DNA of 64,000 bases, from the NCBI RefSeq assembly GCF_000763315.1, contig NZ_JPST01000012.1, forward strand, positions 62,001-126,000. The letters are read 5' to 3'. This document shows positions 45,955 through 57,609 of the stretch, in pieces; the stretch's first letter is position 1, and every line of letters begins with the position of its first letter. Source of the stretch: Thermoactinomyces daqus (GTDB lineage Bacteria > Bacillota > Bacilli > Thermoactinomycetales > Thermoactinomycetaceae). The position numbers and the translations under genes were made by a program. The notes under the pieces are model-generated. The model was not told the DNA's origin, did no database searches, and was given only the letters and a program-made list of their open reading frames with translations.

Positions 45955-46265
45955 TAAAAAGCATAGATCAGCAAGGAGAGTTTGATTTTTATTATTTTTC
46001 AAATTTCCCTGAATCACTGAGGAGGAAAGGGCATCTGAAGATAAAGGAACATCAATGAGTAAAAGCAGTTATTCGTAAACAAAATTACGACTTACAAATG
46101 TTGCGCAAGGTGATCCCTGAGGCTGTTGACAAAAGAAGGTCAACAGCCTTTGTCTGTGAAATCGGGTATCTGTCTGGCATTCGTTCTGAAAGACCTTGCC
46201 GGCTTTAAGCCTGGGATGCCGACCAGGAAAAGGCGTGTCGCCGGTATTTCGGAAACAAGTAAATG
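45955..46265. other. Intergenic segment of the accessory patch
   Basis: No gene with ribosome site or recognisable domain. Contains the 11-bp hairpin at 46120-46149 and otherwise featureless sequence separating plus-strand genes from the minus-strand HTH/DUF2975 pair. Confidence 0.5.
46120..46149. terminator. Stem-loop with GCTGTTG core, possible bidirectional terminator
   Basis: AGGCTGTTGAC (46120-46130) / GTCAACAGCCT (46139-46149) with an 8-nt loop, followed by TTTG. Same core as the hairpins at 34123 and 37183. Confidence 0.6.
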
Positions 46266-46493
46266 TCAATGTGATTCTTTCGTGTCTTCGTCGCTTTTGT
46301 ATTCTAAAATATCTCCGGGCTGACAGTCCAAAGCCTTACAAATTGCCTCCAAAGTTGAAAATCGAATCGCTTTTGCCTTTCCATTTTTCAAGATCGAAAG
46401 ATTGGCCATCGTTATCCCGACCCTCTTTGAAAGTTCCGTGACGCTCATTTTCCTTTTAGCCAGCATCACATCAATATTGATTATTATTGCCAC
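46266..46493 (-). CDS. YozG-type HTH transcriptional regulator
   Basis: 75 residues, one Cro/CI-type helix-turn-helix: MAIIINIDVMLAKRKMSVTE start, then LSKRVGITMANLSILKNGKAKAIRF (recognition helix) and LEAICKALDCQPGDILEY. This matches the YozG/YgzD family that accompanies DUF2975 membrane proteins. GTG 46493 chosen because GAGGTG is 9 nt upstream; the GTG at 46505 has no ribosome site. Follows the DUF2975 frame almost without gap. Confidence 0.9.
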   Translation of the reverse strand: MAIIINIDVMLAKRKMSVTELSKRVGITMANLSILKNGKAKAIRFSTLEAICKALDCQPGDILEYKSDEDTKESH

Positions 46494-46506
46494 GTTGTTA
46501 TTCACC

Positions 46507-46982
46507 TCAGATCGTTAAATCATTTTCTGATTTTATATTAATAGCATCTTGTAAAAGTTTTTGAAGAACAGTAGTAAAAACAGCGACCACCATAGAGGCG
46601 AATATAATAACCAAGTCGATTGGCATAAAACTTGGAGGGTCAATTTTTTTGACATCAGATAGTAGAGTGGCATTCCCAGCAGGTATAGGGTACTGATAGT
46701 GATGGCACAGAATTTTATATTCTTTAAAGCTTTTACCGACAATTCCGAGAACGCTTGCTTCTTATCTATATAGCTTAAAAGGTTAAAGGATTGATACAGA
46801 GCAATGTAAAAAGGGATCGCTGCCGCGTACATATCAATTAAAATGAGAGGTTTCAAATAAGAGAGATCCGGATACAATTCTGCAGCAAAATTCCCGATCT
46901 TGGGAACCAAAAAAATGCACAGTGCAAGAACCATGATTCCGATAAAAATAAGAGTCAGTTTTAAAAAAAGTGTTTCCTTCAT
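46507..46982 (-). pseudogene. DUF2975 membrane protein, frame interrupted at an A7 run
   Basis: ATG 46982. The zero frame gives three membrane helices and the DUF2975 hallmark FNLLSYIDKKQAFSELSVKALKNIKFCA, but then ends in a non-family tail at 46533. At A7 (complement of 46644-46650), shifting to the -1 frame restores KKIDPPSFMPIDLVIIFASMVVAVF...LLQDAINIKSENDLTI, the normal family end, stopping at 46507. In the zero frame the run reads tcA AAA AAA, an exact X XXY YYZ slippery heptamer, so -1 frameshifting, a one-base deletion or a sequencing error could each explain it. Confidence 0.75.
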
Positions 46983-47112
46983 ATCGAAAGCCCCCCGCTT
47001 ACATATTGTCGGTTTGATTATAAAACATATCTTATCGTTTTGGGATATATTTTTATTGAATTTCAATACAAGCAGGGGGATGGCATCATACATTCACCCA
47101 GAGGAAAAAATG

Positions 47113-47136
47113 AAAACCCCAATAAGACGGGGTTTT
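47113..47136 (-). terminator. Terminator after the 90-aa minus-strand gene
   Basis: AAAACCCC (47113-47120) / GGGGTTTT (47129-47136), 8-nt loop; on the minus strand it is followed by CATTTTTT. Confidence 0.8.
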
Positions 47137-47140
47137 ATGG

Positions 47141-47413
47141 TCATCCTTGCTTATTGTTTAATTCCTCAGCCAAACGTGCGCCTTCTTCCTTGATCACGCG
47201 TTCAATTTCATCGATCATCTTCATTCCGTCAGGCTGGCGTTGCAGTTTTTTCATGTCCGGTTCCAGAAACTGCACTTTGGACCCGTTCAGGGTTTGAATG
47301 TAGCGGGCCACGCTGGCCAAAAGTTCTTCTCCGTCTTGCACGACGGCATAGCGGATCACGTAAAACGGGTGCTGATGTTCTTCGAGGCCGCGGGTTTCCA
47401 CATGGTAAGCCAC
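47141..47413 (-). CDS. Hypothetical 90-aa protein
   Basis: GTG 47413 with GGAGG 8 nt upstream; the alternative GTG at 47422 sits on the ribosome site. Alpha/beta composition: an N-terminal strand region with several His/Glu (YHVETRGLEEHQHPF), a segment VARYIQTLNGSKVQFLEPDM, and a long acidic C-terminal helix (MIDEIERVIKEEGARLAEEL). Cytoplasmic. Divergent from yerB. No family recognised. Confidence 0.65.
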   Translation of the reverse strand: MAYHVETRGLEEHQHPFYVIRYAVVQDGEELLASVARYIQTLNGSKVQFLEPDMKKLQRQPDGMKMIDEIERVIKEEGARLAEELNNKQG

Positions 47414-47560
47414 TTTTTTCACCTCCGGTCACTTCTTCCTGTCTCTGCTAATTGTATCAAATTTTTTGCAAAAAAATGCAGGCTTTTCCCCGTGTGGGCG
47501 GAGTATATGGTAAGGGATGGCGATTTTTCCGGGCAGGCAACAGAAAAAGGAGGGCTTCGT

Positions 47561-48538
47561 ATGAAAAGAAAACGTTGGCCATGGATCATGGTGATCGCGT
47601 TGTTGCTCACTGCTTGCGCCAAACCGCACGCCCCGTCCGAGCCGAAAGGAGAGCAGCCTCCGCCGGCAGCGTTGAGCCCGTTAACCGGTACGCCGATCAG
47701 CGAGGGAAAGCGTCCGCTTTTGATGGTGATGATCAATAACCATCGCCAGGCGCGGCCGCAGTCGGGGCTCCAGCGGGCGGATGTGGTGGTGGAGATTCTG
47801 GCGGAAGGGGAGATTACGCGGTTTGCCGCGTTTTATTTCAATGATCTGAACGGAACGGTAGGGCCGGTGCGCAGTGTTCGCCCTTATTATCTCGATTTGG
47901 CTGAAAGGGCGCATGCGGTGGTCGTCCATGCAGGAGGGTCGACCGGTGCCCTGAAGCAGATCAGGGAAGGGGATATTCCGCATCTGGACGGGATTCATCA
48001 GGATGCGCGTTATTTTACGCGGGTATCATTTCGCAAGCCGCCGCACAATCTGTACTCCCGGCTGGAGGAGTTGGAACAGGCCGCCGAAAAAAAGGGAGAA
48101 GTGCCGTCCATCCGGGGAGGTTACCATTTCGCAGATGCTCCGGCCACAGAAAACGGGCAGGCGGCCTCCGAAATCCATCTCGTTTACCATCCGCTTTATG
48201 CCGCGGGTTATCAATATGATCGTGCCACAAACGCTTATATCCGGTATACTGAAGGTGAGAAGCAAACCGACCGTGACACGGGGCAGCCTCTGTCGATGCA
48301 AAACGTGTTGGTGATCTTCGCCCGGCATCGGGTGCTTGATGCGGCCGGCCACCGGGAGGTCGATGTGACGGGAAAGGGAAAAGGTTACCTGTTCCAGCGA
48401 GGGAAAGGGATTCCGATCGAATGGAGATTCCGCGACGGCTGGATTGTTCCCTTCAAGGACGGAAAAGAAGTCGGCTTGCTCCCGGGGAAAACATGGGTCA
48501 ATATTTTGCCGGAGACCGGGAAAGTCTCTTTTCGATAA
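47561..48538 (+). CDS. yerB: YerB-like lipoprotein (DUF3048)
   Basis: 325 residues. Lipoprotein signal: KRKRW then hydrophobic IMVIALLLTAC, lipidated Cys20. DUF3048 core: PLLMVMINNHRQARPQSGLQRADVVVEILAEGEITRFAAFYFNDL and GPVRSVRPYYLDLA, then GGSTGAL. First gene of the conserved yerB-yerC-pcrB-pcrA-ligA block, as in Bacillus. ATG 47561 with AAAAGGAGGG; the long open frame upstream overlaps the antisense gene and is not used. Molecular function unknown. Confidence 0.9.
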   Translation: MKRKRWPWIMVIALLLTACAKPHAPSEPKGEQPPPAALSPLTGTPISEGKRPLLMVMINNHRQARPQSGLQRADVVVEILAEGEITRFAAFYFNDLNGTVGPVRSVRPYYLDLAERAHAVVVHAGGSTGALKQIREGDIPHLDGIHQDARYFTRVSFRKPPHNLYSRLEELEQAAEKKGEVPSIRGGYHFADAPATENGQAASEIHLVYHPLYAAGYQYDRATNAYIRYTEGEKQTDRDTGQPLSMQNVLVIFARHRVLDAAGHREVDVTGKGKGYLFQRGKGIPIEWRFRDGWIVPFKDGKEVGLLPGKTWVNILPETGKVSFR

Positions 48539-48620
48539 ACGGGATTTTTTGATATACTTGTCGAAGGTGATACGTTAAAGGATGAAAGGATTTTCCTTCC
48601 GCCAAGAGGAGGATGGACGC

Positions 48621-48941
48621 ATGCAACTGAATAAGCTGAATAAGAAAGAAGTCGACCAACTTTTTCATGCGATTCTGAAACTGGAGACGATAGAGGATTG
48701 CTATCGTTTTTTTGATGATCTCTGCACGGTCGGCGAGATCAAGTCGCTGGCCCAGCGTTTGGAAGTGGCCCGCATGCTTCAGGAAGGATATACGTACAAT
48801 CAGATTGAAACGGAAACCGGGGCCAGCACGGCGACGATTTCCCGGGTTAAGCGGTGTCTTCATTACGGAACGGATGGTTACAAACTGGCGCTGGACCGGC
48901 TGTATGGAACGCCCGGTACGCCGGATCCGGCGGGTGAGTGA
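48621..48941 (+). CDS. yerC: YerC/TrpR-superfamily DNA-binding protein
   Basis: 106 residues (Bacillus YerC 104). TrpR-like helical repressor fold: FFDDLCTVGEIKSLAQRLEVARMLQEGYTYNQIETETGASTATISRVKRCL contains the HTH (about residues 57-78). The effector ligand is unknown. ATG 48621 with AGAGGAGG. Ends in a terminator. Confidence 0.92.
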   Translation: MQLNKLNKKEVDQLFHAILKLETIEDCYRFFDDLCTVGEIKSLAQRLEVARMLQEGYTYNQIETETGASTATISRVKRCLHYGTDGYKLALDRLYGTPGTPDPAGE

Positions 48942-48959
48942 GAAAGAATCAAAAAAGGT

Positions 48960-49000
48960 CGCTGACCGAGTAGGAGGTTGGCGCTCTTTTTTTGTATAAT
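48960..49000 (+). terminator. Terminator of yerC adjoining the pcrB promoter
   Basis: CGCTGACC / GGTTGGCG (two G-U pairs) with a CTCTTTTTTT end. TATAAT at 48995-49000, directly after the T tract, is a candidate -10 for pcrB. Confidence 0.65.
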
Positions 49001-49036
49001 AGGATTTGTAGTTTTGGGCGGAGGGAACGTGACAAT

Positions 49037-49828
49037 ATGATCAAGCAAATGGCAGCTGGCTGGCGGCATGTGTTTAAGCTGGACCCGAACCGTGCTTTGT
49101 CCGATCTGGCCCTGAAGATGATTTGTCTTTCGGAGACGGATGCCATTGTCGTGGGAGGGACGGATGGCATCACCTTTGCCAATACATCCGCTCTGCTCGA
49201 ACGGATTCGCCGGTATTCGGTCCCGTGCGTGCAGGAAGTATCCGATTTGTCCTCCGTCGTTCCGGGATTTGACGGATATTTGATTCCGACCGTACTCAAC
49301 ACCGAAGAGATGAAATGGGCGCACGGCATGCATTTTGAGGCGATCAGGCAGTATGGCGATTTGATTCCGTGGGAAAGATGCCTGCTGCTCGGCTACGTGA
49401 TTCTTAATCCGGATGCCAAGGTCAGCCGTTTGACAAAGGCGGATGCCCTGCTGCAAGAGGCTGATGTCACTGCGTATGCCCGTTTGATCGAACACCTGTT
49501 TGAGTGGCCGGTTATGTATATCGAATACAGCGGACGGTTTGGCGATCCGCAGATGGTGCTGGCGGCGCGCAAACAGTTGAAACGGGCACAGTTGTTTTAC
49601 GGCGGCGGGATCAGCAACCGGGAACAGGCTGAAAAAATGGCTGAGCTTGCTGATACGGTAGTGGTGGGAAACCTTGTATATCGCAATGTGGAAATGGCGG
49701 TGCGAACAGTGAAATGGGTGCAGGAAACGAAGAAGCGTTTGACCGAACCGGAGCAGGGGCCGGCGACGGACAAGGCGGATGCCGTGCCCCTCGAACCAAA
49801 AGATTTGAAAAATGATGTGAAAGGGTGA
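49037..49828 (+). CDS. pcrB: Heptaprenylglyceryl phosphate synthase
   Basis: 263 residues. TIM-barrel prenyltransferase joining heptaprenyl diphosphate to glycerol-1-phosphate. HVFKLDPNR at the start, [32 protein letters not shown] and [26 protein letters not shown] (phosphate-binding loops) are family signatures. It carries about 35 extra C-terminal residues ([19 protein letters not shown]) compared with the 228-residue Bacillus protein. pcrA begins 4 nt after the stop. Confidence 0.95.
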   Translation: MIKQMAAGWRHVFKLDPNRALSDLALKMICLSETDAIVVGGTDGITFANTSALLERIRRYSVPCVQEVSDLSSVVPGFDGYLIPTVLNTEEMKWAHGMHFEAIRQYGDLIPWERCLLLGYVILNPDAKVSRLTKADALLQEADVTAYARLIEHLFEWPVMYIEYSGRFGDPQMVLAARKQLKRAQLFYGGGISNREQAEKMAELADTVVVGNLVYRNVEMAVRTVKWVQETKKRLTEPEQGPATDKADAVPLEPKDLKNDVKG

Positions 49829-49832
49829 AAAG

Positions 49833-52022
49833 ATGCTGGATCAGCGCTCGACGGAGAACTTGCTGGCGGGGTTGAACCCGATGCAGAGAAAAGCGGTGGA
49901 GACGACGGAAGGTCCCGTCCAGATCATCGCCGGTGCGGGCAGCGGAAAGACCCGTGTATTGACGCATCGGGTTGCGTATCTGCTGGCGGAGAAACGCATT
50001 CATCCCTGGAATATTCTCGCCATAACATTTACCAATAAAGCAGCCCGGGAAATGAAGGAACGGATCACTTCACTGGTGGGGTCGGCGGCTGAGGAGATCT
50101 GGATTTCCACCTTCCACTCGATGTGCGTGCGCATTTTGCGGAGGGATATTGACCGCCTCGGATATTCACGCAACTTTACCATCCTCGATACCTCAGACCA
50201 GCTGACGGTGATCAAGCAGGTGCTGAAGGAGGAAAACCTCGATCCGAAAAAGTTTGAACCCCGTTCGCTTCTCAACAAGATCAGCCAGGCGAAAAACGTA
50301 CTGCTCGGACCTGAGCGCATGAAGATGCAGGCTCGGACATTGCTGGAAGAAGTGGCGGCCGATGTGTACGCGAAGTATCAGCAGAAGCTGAGAACCAATG
50401 AATCGCTCGATTTTGATGACCTGCTGATGGAAACCGTTCGTTTGTTTGATCTCAATCCGGAAGTGAAAGACTATTATCAGCGCAAATTTCAGTACATTCA
50501 TGTCGATGAATACCAGGATACCAACCATGCTCAGTATGTACTGGTCAGACTTTTGGCAGGACATCATAAAAATATCTGCGTCGTCGGGGATTCGGACCAA
50601 TCGATTTACCGCTTTCGCGGCGCCGATATTTCCAATATCCTCAACTTTGAACGGGATTATCCGGAAGCGACCGTCATCAAGTTGGAGCAGAATTACCGCT
50701 CCACGAAAAACATTCTGGCGGCGGCCAACCATTTGATCGCCCATAACACGGAGCGGAAACCGAAAAACTTGTGGACGGAAAACGACCGGGGGGAGCCGAT
50801 CTGCCAGTTTGAGGCGGGAACGGAGCATGAAGAAGCGTATTATGTGGCGGAAACCATTTTGAAAGGACGCCGGCAAGGAAATCATTATCGTGATTATGCC
50901 GTTTTGTACCGGACCAATGCGCAGTCCCGCGTGGTGGAGGAAGTGATGCTCAAATCCAATATTCCTTACACCGTGGTCGGTGGAATGAAATTCTACGAAC
51001 GGAAAGAGATCAAGGATATCCTGGCTTACCTCCGGCTGATCGTCAATCCGCACGATGACCTGTCGTTGATGCGTGTGATCAATGTGCCGCGCCGGGGAAT
51101 CGGAGCAGCCTCGCTGGAAAAGATTGAACGATACGCCAGGGAGCATCAGCTCTCGTTGTTCAGCGCCTTGCTCGAGCCGGAACATATCGGCCTGACGAAG
51201 CGGACGCTCGACCCGATCAGCGAATTTGTCAGCATGATCCGCGAGTTCCATGCGATGATTGACTATCTGTCCGCTTCGGAAATCACGGAGGAGATGCTGG
51301 AGCGCAGCCGATACCGGGCTGAGTTGAAGAAGGAAAATACGCTGGAAGCAGCGGGCCGGTTGGAGAACATCGAGGAATTTCTCTCGGTGGCACAGGAGTT
51401 TGAGAAGAAAAACGAGGATAAATCCCTTGTCGCCTTTTTAACCGACTTTGCCCTGATTTCCGATATTGATGCGCTGGATGAAGAAGCGGAGAAGGAAGAC
51501 GGGGATGCGGTTGCGCTGATGACCCTGCACAGCGCAAAGGGATTGGAGTTTCCCTATGTCTTTTTGATCGGGATGGAAGAGGGGATTTTTCCACACGTTC
51601 GTTCCCTGGATGATGAAACGGAGATGGAGGAAGAGCGCCGCCTCGCATATGTCGGCATCACCCGTGCCGAGCGGGAGCTTCATCTTACGCGGGCACGGAC
51701 GCGCACGATTTACGGTCAGACCAATTCCTATCTGCCGTCCCGGTTCCTGGAGGAGATTCCCAAGGAACTGGTGCGGGCCGTCGGAGGAAATGAGAACGTG
51801 ACCCCGCTGGCATCCGTGCAGAAGCGAAGCCCTGTGCGCCGGGAGCCGAACACCGACTTTGACTGGATGGTTGGAGACAAGGCGAAACACGGAAAATGGG
51901 GAATCGGGACAGTGGTAAAAGTGCAGGGGGAAGGGGAGGATCTGGAGCTGAATATCGCATTCCCCGCTCCGATCGGCGTCAAAAAATTGCTGGCTAAATA
52001 CGCCCCGATTACCAAAGCTTGA
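49833..52022 (+). CDS. pcrA: ATP-dependent DNA helicase PcrA (UvrD-like)
   Basis: 729 residues. 3'-5' superfamily-1 helicase for repair and rolling-circle replication, clearing RecA and transcription conflicts. Walker A GAGSGKT, motif [10 protein letters not shown], motif [17 protein letters not shown], motif [13 protein letters not shown] and motif [10 protein letters not shown] are intact. The C-terminal part carries the PcrA RNA-polymerase/Tudor-like region ending [21 protein letters not shown]. Close to pcrB and ligA in one operon. Confidence 0.97.
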   Translation: MLDQRSTENLLAGLNPMQRKAVETTEGPVQIIAGAGSGKTRVLTHRVAYLLAEKRIHPWNILAITFTNKAAREMKERITSLVGSAAEEIWISTFHSMCVRILRRDIDRLGYSRNFTILDTSDQLTVIKQVLKEENLDPKKFEPRSLLNKISQAKNVLLGPERMKMQARTLLEEVAADVYAKYQQKLRTNESLDFDDLLMETVRLFDLNPEVKDYYQRKFQYIHVDEYQDTNHAQYVLVRLLAGHHKNICVVGDSDQSIYRFRGADISNILNFERDYPEATVIKLEQNYRSTKNILAAANHLIAHNTERKPKNLWTENDRGEPICQFEAGTEHEEAYYVAETILKGRRQGNHYRDYAVLYRTNAQSRVVEEVMLKSNIPYTVVGGMKFYERKEIKDILAYLRLIVNPHDDLSLMRVINVPRRGIGAASLEKIERYAREHQLSLFSALLEPEHIGLTKRTLDPISEFVSMIREFHAMIDYLSASEITEEMLERSRYRAELKKENTLEAAGRLENIEEFLSVAQEFEKKNEDKSLVAFLTDFALISDIDALDEEAEKEDGDAVALMTLHSAKGLEFPYVFLIGMEEGIFPHVRSLDDETEMEEERRLAYVGITRAERELHLTRARTRTIYGQTNSYLPSRFLEEIPKELVRAVGGNENVTPLASVQKRSPVRREPNTDFDWMVGDKAKHGKWGIGTVVKVQGEGEDLELNIAFPAPIGVKKLLAKYAPITKA

Positions 52023-54077
<2,055 letters not shown>

Positions 54078-54095
54078 GAAATATGCCCGGATATA

Positions 54096-54129
54096 ATCCC
54101 CCTGGCAAAGGCAGTCAGGGGGGTTTTTT
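54096..54129 (+). terminator. Terminator of the pcrB-pcrA-ligA operon
   Basis: AATCCCCCTG / CAGGGGGGTT with an 11-nt loop and T6. Confidence 0.9.
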
Positions 54130-54295
54130 ATTTGAAATCACTGCCCTGAAAAAGCCCGTCCGACGATTGGCTCACGATTTTTTCCAAAATAAAAAGGGAA
54201 AAGGATGATCGATGACAAAAAATAGTAGGAGTCAAAATGGCGGGATGATCAGGTATAATGAGAAAAAAAGAATGAGGGTGAAAGGCCGGAGATTT

Positions 54296-55981
54296 ATGAG
54301 TTGGAAATGGTTAGCTACCGGTTGTGCGCTGCTTACTGCCTTCCTCCTGGGAATGTCGTCCGTCGGAGATGGATTCGCGCAGTTGCCCCACCAGCCGAAA
54401 GAGGGCTTTTCTTTTGTAAAATGGATTAAACAGTTGGAAGAATCATACATAAGTCAACCAATTGTCTTGCAGCCATATGCCAAGCAATTGAAAGCACGGC
54501 TGGACGCACCCAAATACGATCGGGTTTCTGCCAACGGATCTTTGCCGATTTCGGGAACGGTGGAAGATTACGGCAGATTGGCCTCTCCCTATGTTTGGAT
54601 TCATTTGCAATACGAGGGGCATTCCAAGGGAAATCTTCCAGACACGATGGATTACTATGTGCCGATCAAGGAAGGGCGTTTCAAGCAGACGGTCCGCTTT
54701 TTTCAAGGAAAAGGGGATTACCAGGTCTCCGTGCGCCTGCCGGATCTGAAGAAAGAGAATTATTACTATCTCATGACCTCTTTTACGGCAGATAACCAGA
54801 GCGATGAGATCAGCCGCGACATCGTTTACAGCGTGACGGCCAGACAAGCAGGACTTTCGCTTGCCAATCCTTCCCAAGGCTATGTGCAGGCGGACGATGA
54901 GGTTCTGGTAAAAGGAAGTGTGGGCAGCGGCATCCAGCGTGTGCTGATTCAGCTGAAAAAAGGGAATCAGGTGTGGCACAAGGAAGTCAGTACGGACCGC
55001 GGCCGGTTTGCCGAACGGGTTCCCTTGCTGTACGGGCAGGGGATTCACGAGATTCAGGTGATGGTTCCGGCCCGAAACAAACCGGATACGTTTATTGAAG
55101 GAGCCACTTTATTTGCCGAGCACACGAAAAATGTGGAGCGAAGCCCGGTCATGTTTACCTCGCTCTACAGCAAGCGCGGCATCCATTTGCTCTCTCCCGA
55201 GGTCAGCGGAGACATCGCTGATTTGTCCTTCCGCATTGCCGGCACGATTGATCCGTCGGCAGAGGATGCAAAACAGACCCGGTATATGGTCGTGCGCACG
55301 CAAAAAGGAGAGGACAAGGCGACATACTTCATCCCGGTTCACGACTATCGCTTTGACGGGAAAGTCTGGCTCCGTTTCGGCCCCGGAACATATAAAGTGA
55401 CGCTGTATGTCCCGGAGATCACGCAGAAGCAGCGGGATTACTTCCGCTTCTTTACGGTGGCCGAGTTTGATGTGAAGAGCACGGCGAAGGAAGATCTGCG
55501 CGATCTGCTGCCGTCAAGGGGCATCCAGTCCGATGATCCGACGATCGAGTGGCTGGCGCAGCATATTACCGAGGGGGATCAATCGGAACGCTCCAAAGCC
55601 AGGGATATTTATCTGTATGTGGCCAAAACGATGAACTATGATGTGGAAAAGTTTCGCAAAAACGAATTTGCCTGGGATGACAGTGCGTTAAAGTCGCTGC
55701 GAACCGATTCCGGCGTTTGCCAGGATTACGTCTTTTTAACGATTGCGCTGCTTCGTGCCGAAGACATTCCCAGCCGCTTTGTGGAAGGAATGGCCGGAGG
55801 TCAGCGCCACGCCTGGGTGGAAGCGAAAATCGGGGGGCGCTGGGTGACGATGGATCCGACATGGGGTTCGGGTTATATCACGCCGGGCGGCCAGTTTGTG
55901 AAGAAGCTGGACATGCGGTATTTTGATCCGGACCCGACCTTTTTTGCCAAAACACATAAACGAACCGGTGTGGTTTACTGA
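54296..55981 (+). CDS. Secreted transglutaminase-like protein
   Basis: 561 residues. Signal peptide (residues 1-30, SWKWLATGCALLTAFLLG). Residues ~60-430 form two or three beta-domain repeats with SGTVEDYG, VKGSVGSGIQRV and IAGTIDPSAED-like openings. Residues ~440-561 are a transglutaminase core with the full triad: Cys475 in DSGVCQDYV, His505 in GGQRHAWVEA, Asp520 in TMDPTWGSGY. ATG 54296 is used because GGAG precedes it and TATAAT (54254-54259) lies inside any longer frame. In exported form it may be a protease or cross-linker; the substrate is unknown. Confidence 0.82.
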   Translation: MSWKWLATGCALLTAFLLGMSSVGDGFAQLPHQPKEGFSFVKWIKQLEESYISQPIVLQPYAKQLKARLDAPKYDRVSANGSLPISGTVEDYGRLASPYVWIHLQYEGHSKGNLPDTMDYYVPIKEGRFKQTVRFFQGKGDYQVSVRLPDLKKENYYYLMTSFTADNQSDEISRDIVYSVTARQAGLSLANPSQGYVQADDEVLVKGSVGSGIQRVLIQLKKGNQVWHKEVSTDRGRFAERVPLLYGQGIHEIQVMVPARNKPDTFIEGATLFAEHTKNVERSPVMFTSLYSKRGIHLLSPEVSGDIADLSFRIAGTIDPSAEDAKQTRYMVVRTQKGEDKATYFIPVHDYRFDGKVWLRFGPGTYKVTLYVPEITQKQRDYFRFFTVAEFDVKSTAKEDLRDLLPSRGIQSDDPTIEWLAQHITEGDQSERSKARDIYLYVAKTMNYDVEKFRKNEFAWDDSALKSLRTDSGVCQDYVFLTIALLRAEDIPSRFVEGMAGGQRHAWVEAKIGGRWVTMDPTWGSGYITPGGQFVKKLDMRYFDPDPTFFAKTHKRTGVVY

Positions 55982-56009
55982 GCATGGGGAAACGTCTCCA
56001 TGCTTTTTT
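55981..56009 (+). terminator. Terminator of the transglutaminase-like gene
   Basis: AGCATGG / CCATGCT with a 10-nt loop and T6. Confidence 0.85.
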
Positions 56010-56216
56010 CTGTGTGGTATAACGCATATCGGGTCGTAATCTCCTCCCTGTGTTCCCAACGGCCGGCCAGGGGCACGACTCTTTTTCCGGGTTTGCTTAA
56101 ATCCCGCTTCGGGTGGGATCGGTCATGATTGTTTTTCTTGCAAGGAAATGAAACATGGTATACTACTTGATGGCCGGATTGAGTGAATGACCTATTGGAA
56201 GCAATTGAGGTGTTTG

Positions 56217-57155
56217 ATGAATACGACGATGTTTCACCATGAGGTGACAGAAGAAGAGAGCGGCAAAATGCTGCATCAGGTGCTGAAGAATCGGTTTCGC
56301 TTTTCCAGACGGATGATGAGCCGGCTCAGATTGGGCCGTTTTGTGACCGTCAATGGAGAAGTGATTTATTTTACTGCGCGCGTGCAGGAAGGGGACCGGA
56401 TTGAAATCCGTTTTCCCGAGGAGGAGACGGATCATATTCCCCCGCAGCCGGTGCCGTTTACTGTCCGGTATGAAGACGAGGATCTCATCGTCATCGAAAA
56501 ACCGCCGGGGGTGGTGGTTCATCCGACACGCGGGTATCCCGACCAGACTCTGGCCAACGGGCTGATGCATTATTGGCAGAAAAAAGGGGAAAAACACAAA
56601 GTCCGCCCGGTTACCCGTCTCGACCGCGACACTTCCGGGCTGATGGTGGTCGGAAAGCATGCGTATGCCCATGCCTTTCTGGCCGAGCAGATGGCTGCGA
56701 AACGCTATGAACGCAGCTATCTGGCGATCGTGCACGGTGCGGTGAAAGAAGAGTGTGGAACGATTGACCGGCCCATCAAAATCGATGTGGAGCGCAAAGT
56801 TTACCGGTACGCCGGGGAAGGAGAAGGAGGGACGCCGGCGGTTACTCACTTTGAGGTGGCAGAGCGCTTGCCCGGGGCCACTTTGCTGCGCTTGCGGCTG
56901 GAAACCGGGCGCACGCACCAGATCCGCATCCATCTCTCGTCAATCGGCCATCCCATCATCGGAGATGAGATGTATGGAATCGCCGAAGAACCGCCGTTGA
57001 TCGACCGCCAGGCGTTGCATGCGTTCCACCTGCGCCTGTTTCATCCCCGCTTTCGCGAGTGGCTGGAATGGGAAGCGCCGCTGCCGGAGGATATGCAACA
57101 GTTATGGGAGCGGTTGAAAACGGGCGGGTTTCCGGCATCTGAGGGGGAGAGATAA
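56217..57155 (+). CDS. RluD-family 23S rRNA pseudouridine synthase
   Basis: 312 residues. N-terminal S4-like RNA-binding segment (FRFSRRMMSRLRLGRFVTVNGE) then the RluA/RluD catalytic domain: RPVTRLDRDTSGLMVV (catalytic Asp in RLDRDTSG), YLAIVHG, and LRLETGRTHQIRIHLSSIGHPIIGD. ATG 56217 with TTGAGGTG. Coupled with the Nudix gene 1 nt downstream. The precise uridine target is not readable; Bacilli carry several paralogues. Confidence 0.9.
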   Translation: MNTTMFHHEVTEEESGKMLHQVLKNRFRFSRRMMSRLRLGRFVTVNGEVIYFTARVQEGDRIEIRFPEEETDHIPPQPVPFTVRYEDEDLIVIEKPPGVVVHPTRGYPDQTLANGLMHYWQKKGEKHKVRPVTRLDRDTSGLMVVGKHAYAHAFLAEQMAAKRYERSYLAIVHGAVKEECGTIDRPIKIDVERKVYRYAGEGEGGTPAVTHFEVAERLPGATLLRLRLETGRTHQIRIHLSSIGHPIIGDEMYGIAEEPPLIDRQALHAFHLRLFHPRFREWLEWEAPLPEDMQQLWERLKTGGFPASEGER

Positions 57156-57156
57156 C

Positions 57157-57609
57157 GTGCAGCCTGACAAAGAGCGCATCGATGAAATCCGCCCGGCAGT
57201 CGCAGTGATCATCTTTGACCGCGAGCGACGCATTTTACTGCAAAAACGGGCGGATGTACAACGATGGGGGCTTCCTTCGGGCCATGTCGAACCAGGGGAA
57301 ACGGTGGAGCAGGCAGCGATCCGCGAAATCTGGGAGGAAACAGGTCTCAGGGTGCGGATTGTGCGGCTGATCGGAGTTTATTCCGAACCGGATTCACAAA
57401 TTTTTCATTACCCTGACGGGCGAACGGTTCATTTTGTCACCATCTACTTTGAAGCGGAAATCATCGGCGGTGATCTGTCCGTCCATTCAAGGGAGTCGAT
57501 GGAGATCCGTTTTTTTCCCTGCGATGAACTGCCGCAAGAGATGATTCCGATGCATCCGAAGTGGCTGGAGGATGCCTTGGCCGCGGGGCACAATGGATTT
57601 GTCCGGTAG
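57157..57609 (+). CDS. Nudix hydrolase
   Basis: 150 residues. The Nudix box is complete: GHVEPGETVEQAAIREIWEETG, with the metal-binding glutamates in REIWEE. N-terminal VAVIIFDRERRILLQKRADVQRWGLPSG and C-terminal ...ESMEIRFFPCDELPQ are typical of nucleoside-diphosphate-sugar / NDP-X pyrophosphatases. GTG 57157 with GGGGGAGAG, coupled to the rlu gene. Substrate unknown. Confidence 0.92.
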   Translation: MQPDKERIDEIRPAVAVIIFDRERRILLQKRADVQRWGLPSGHVEPGETVEQAAIREIWEETGLRVRIVRLIGVYSEPDSQIFHYPDGRTVHFVTIYFEAEIIGGDLSVHSRESMEIRFFPCDELPQEMIPMHPKWLEDALAAGHNGFVR

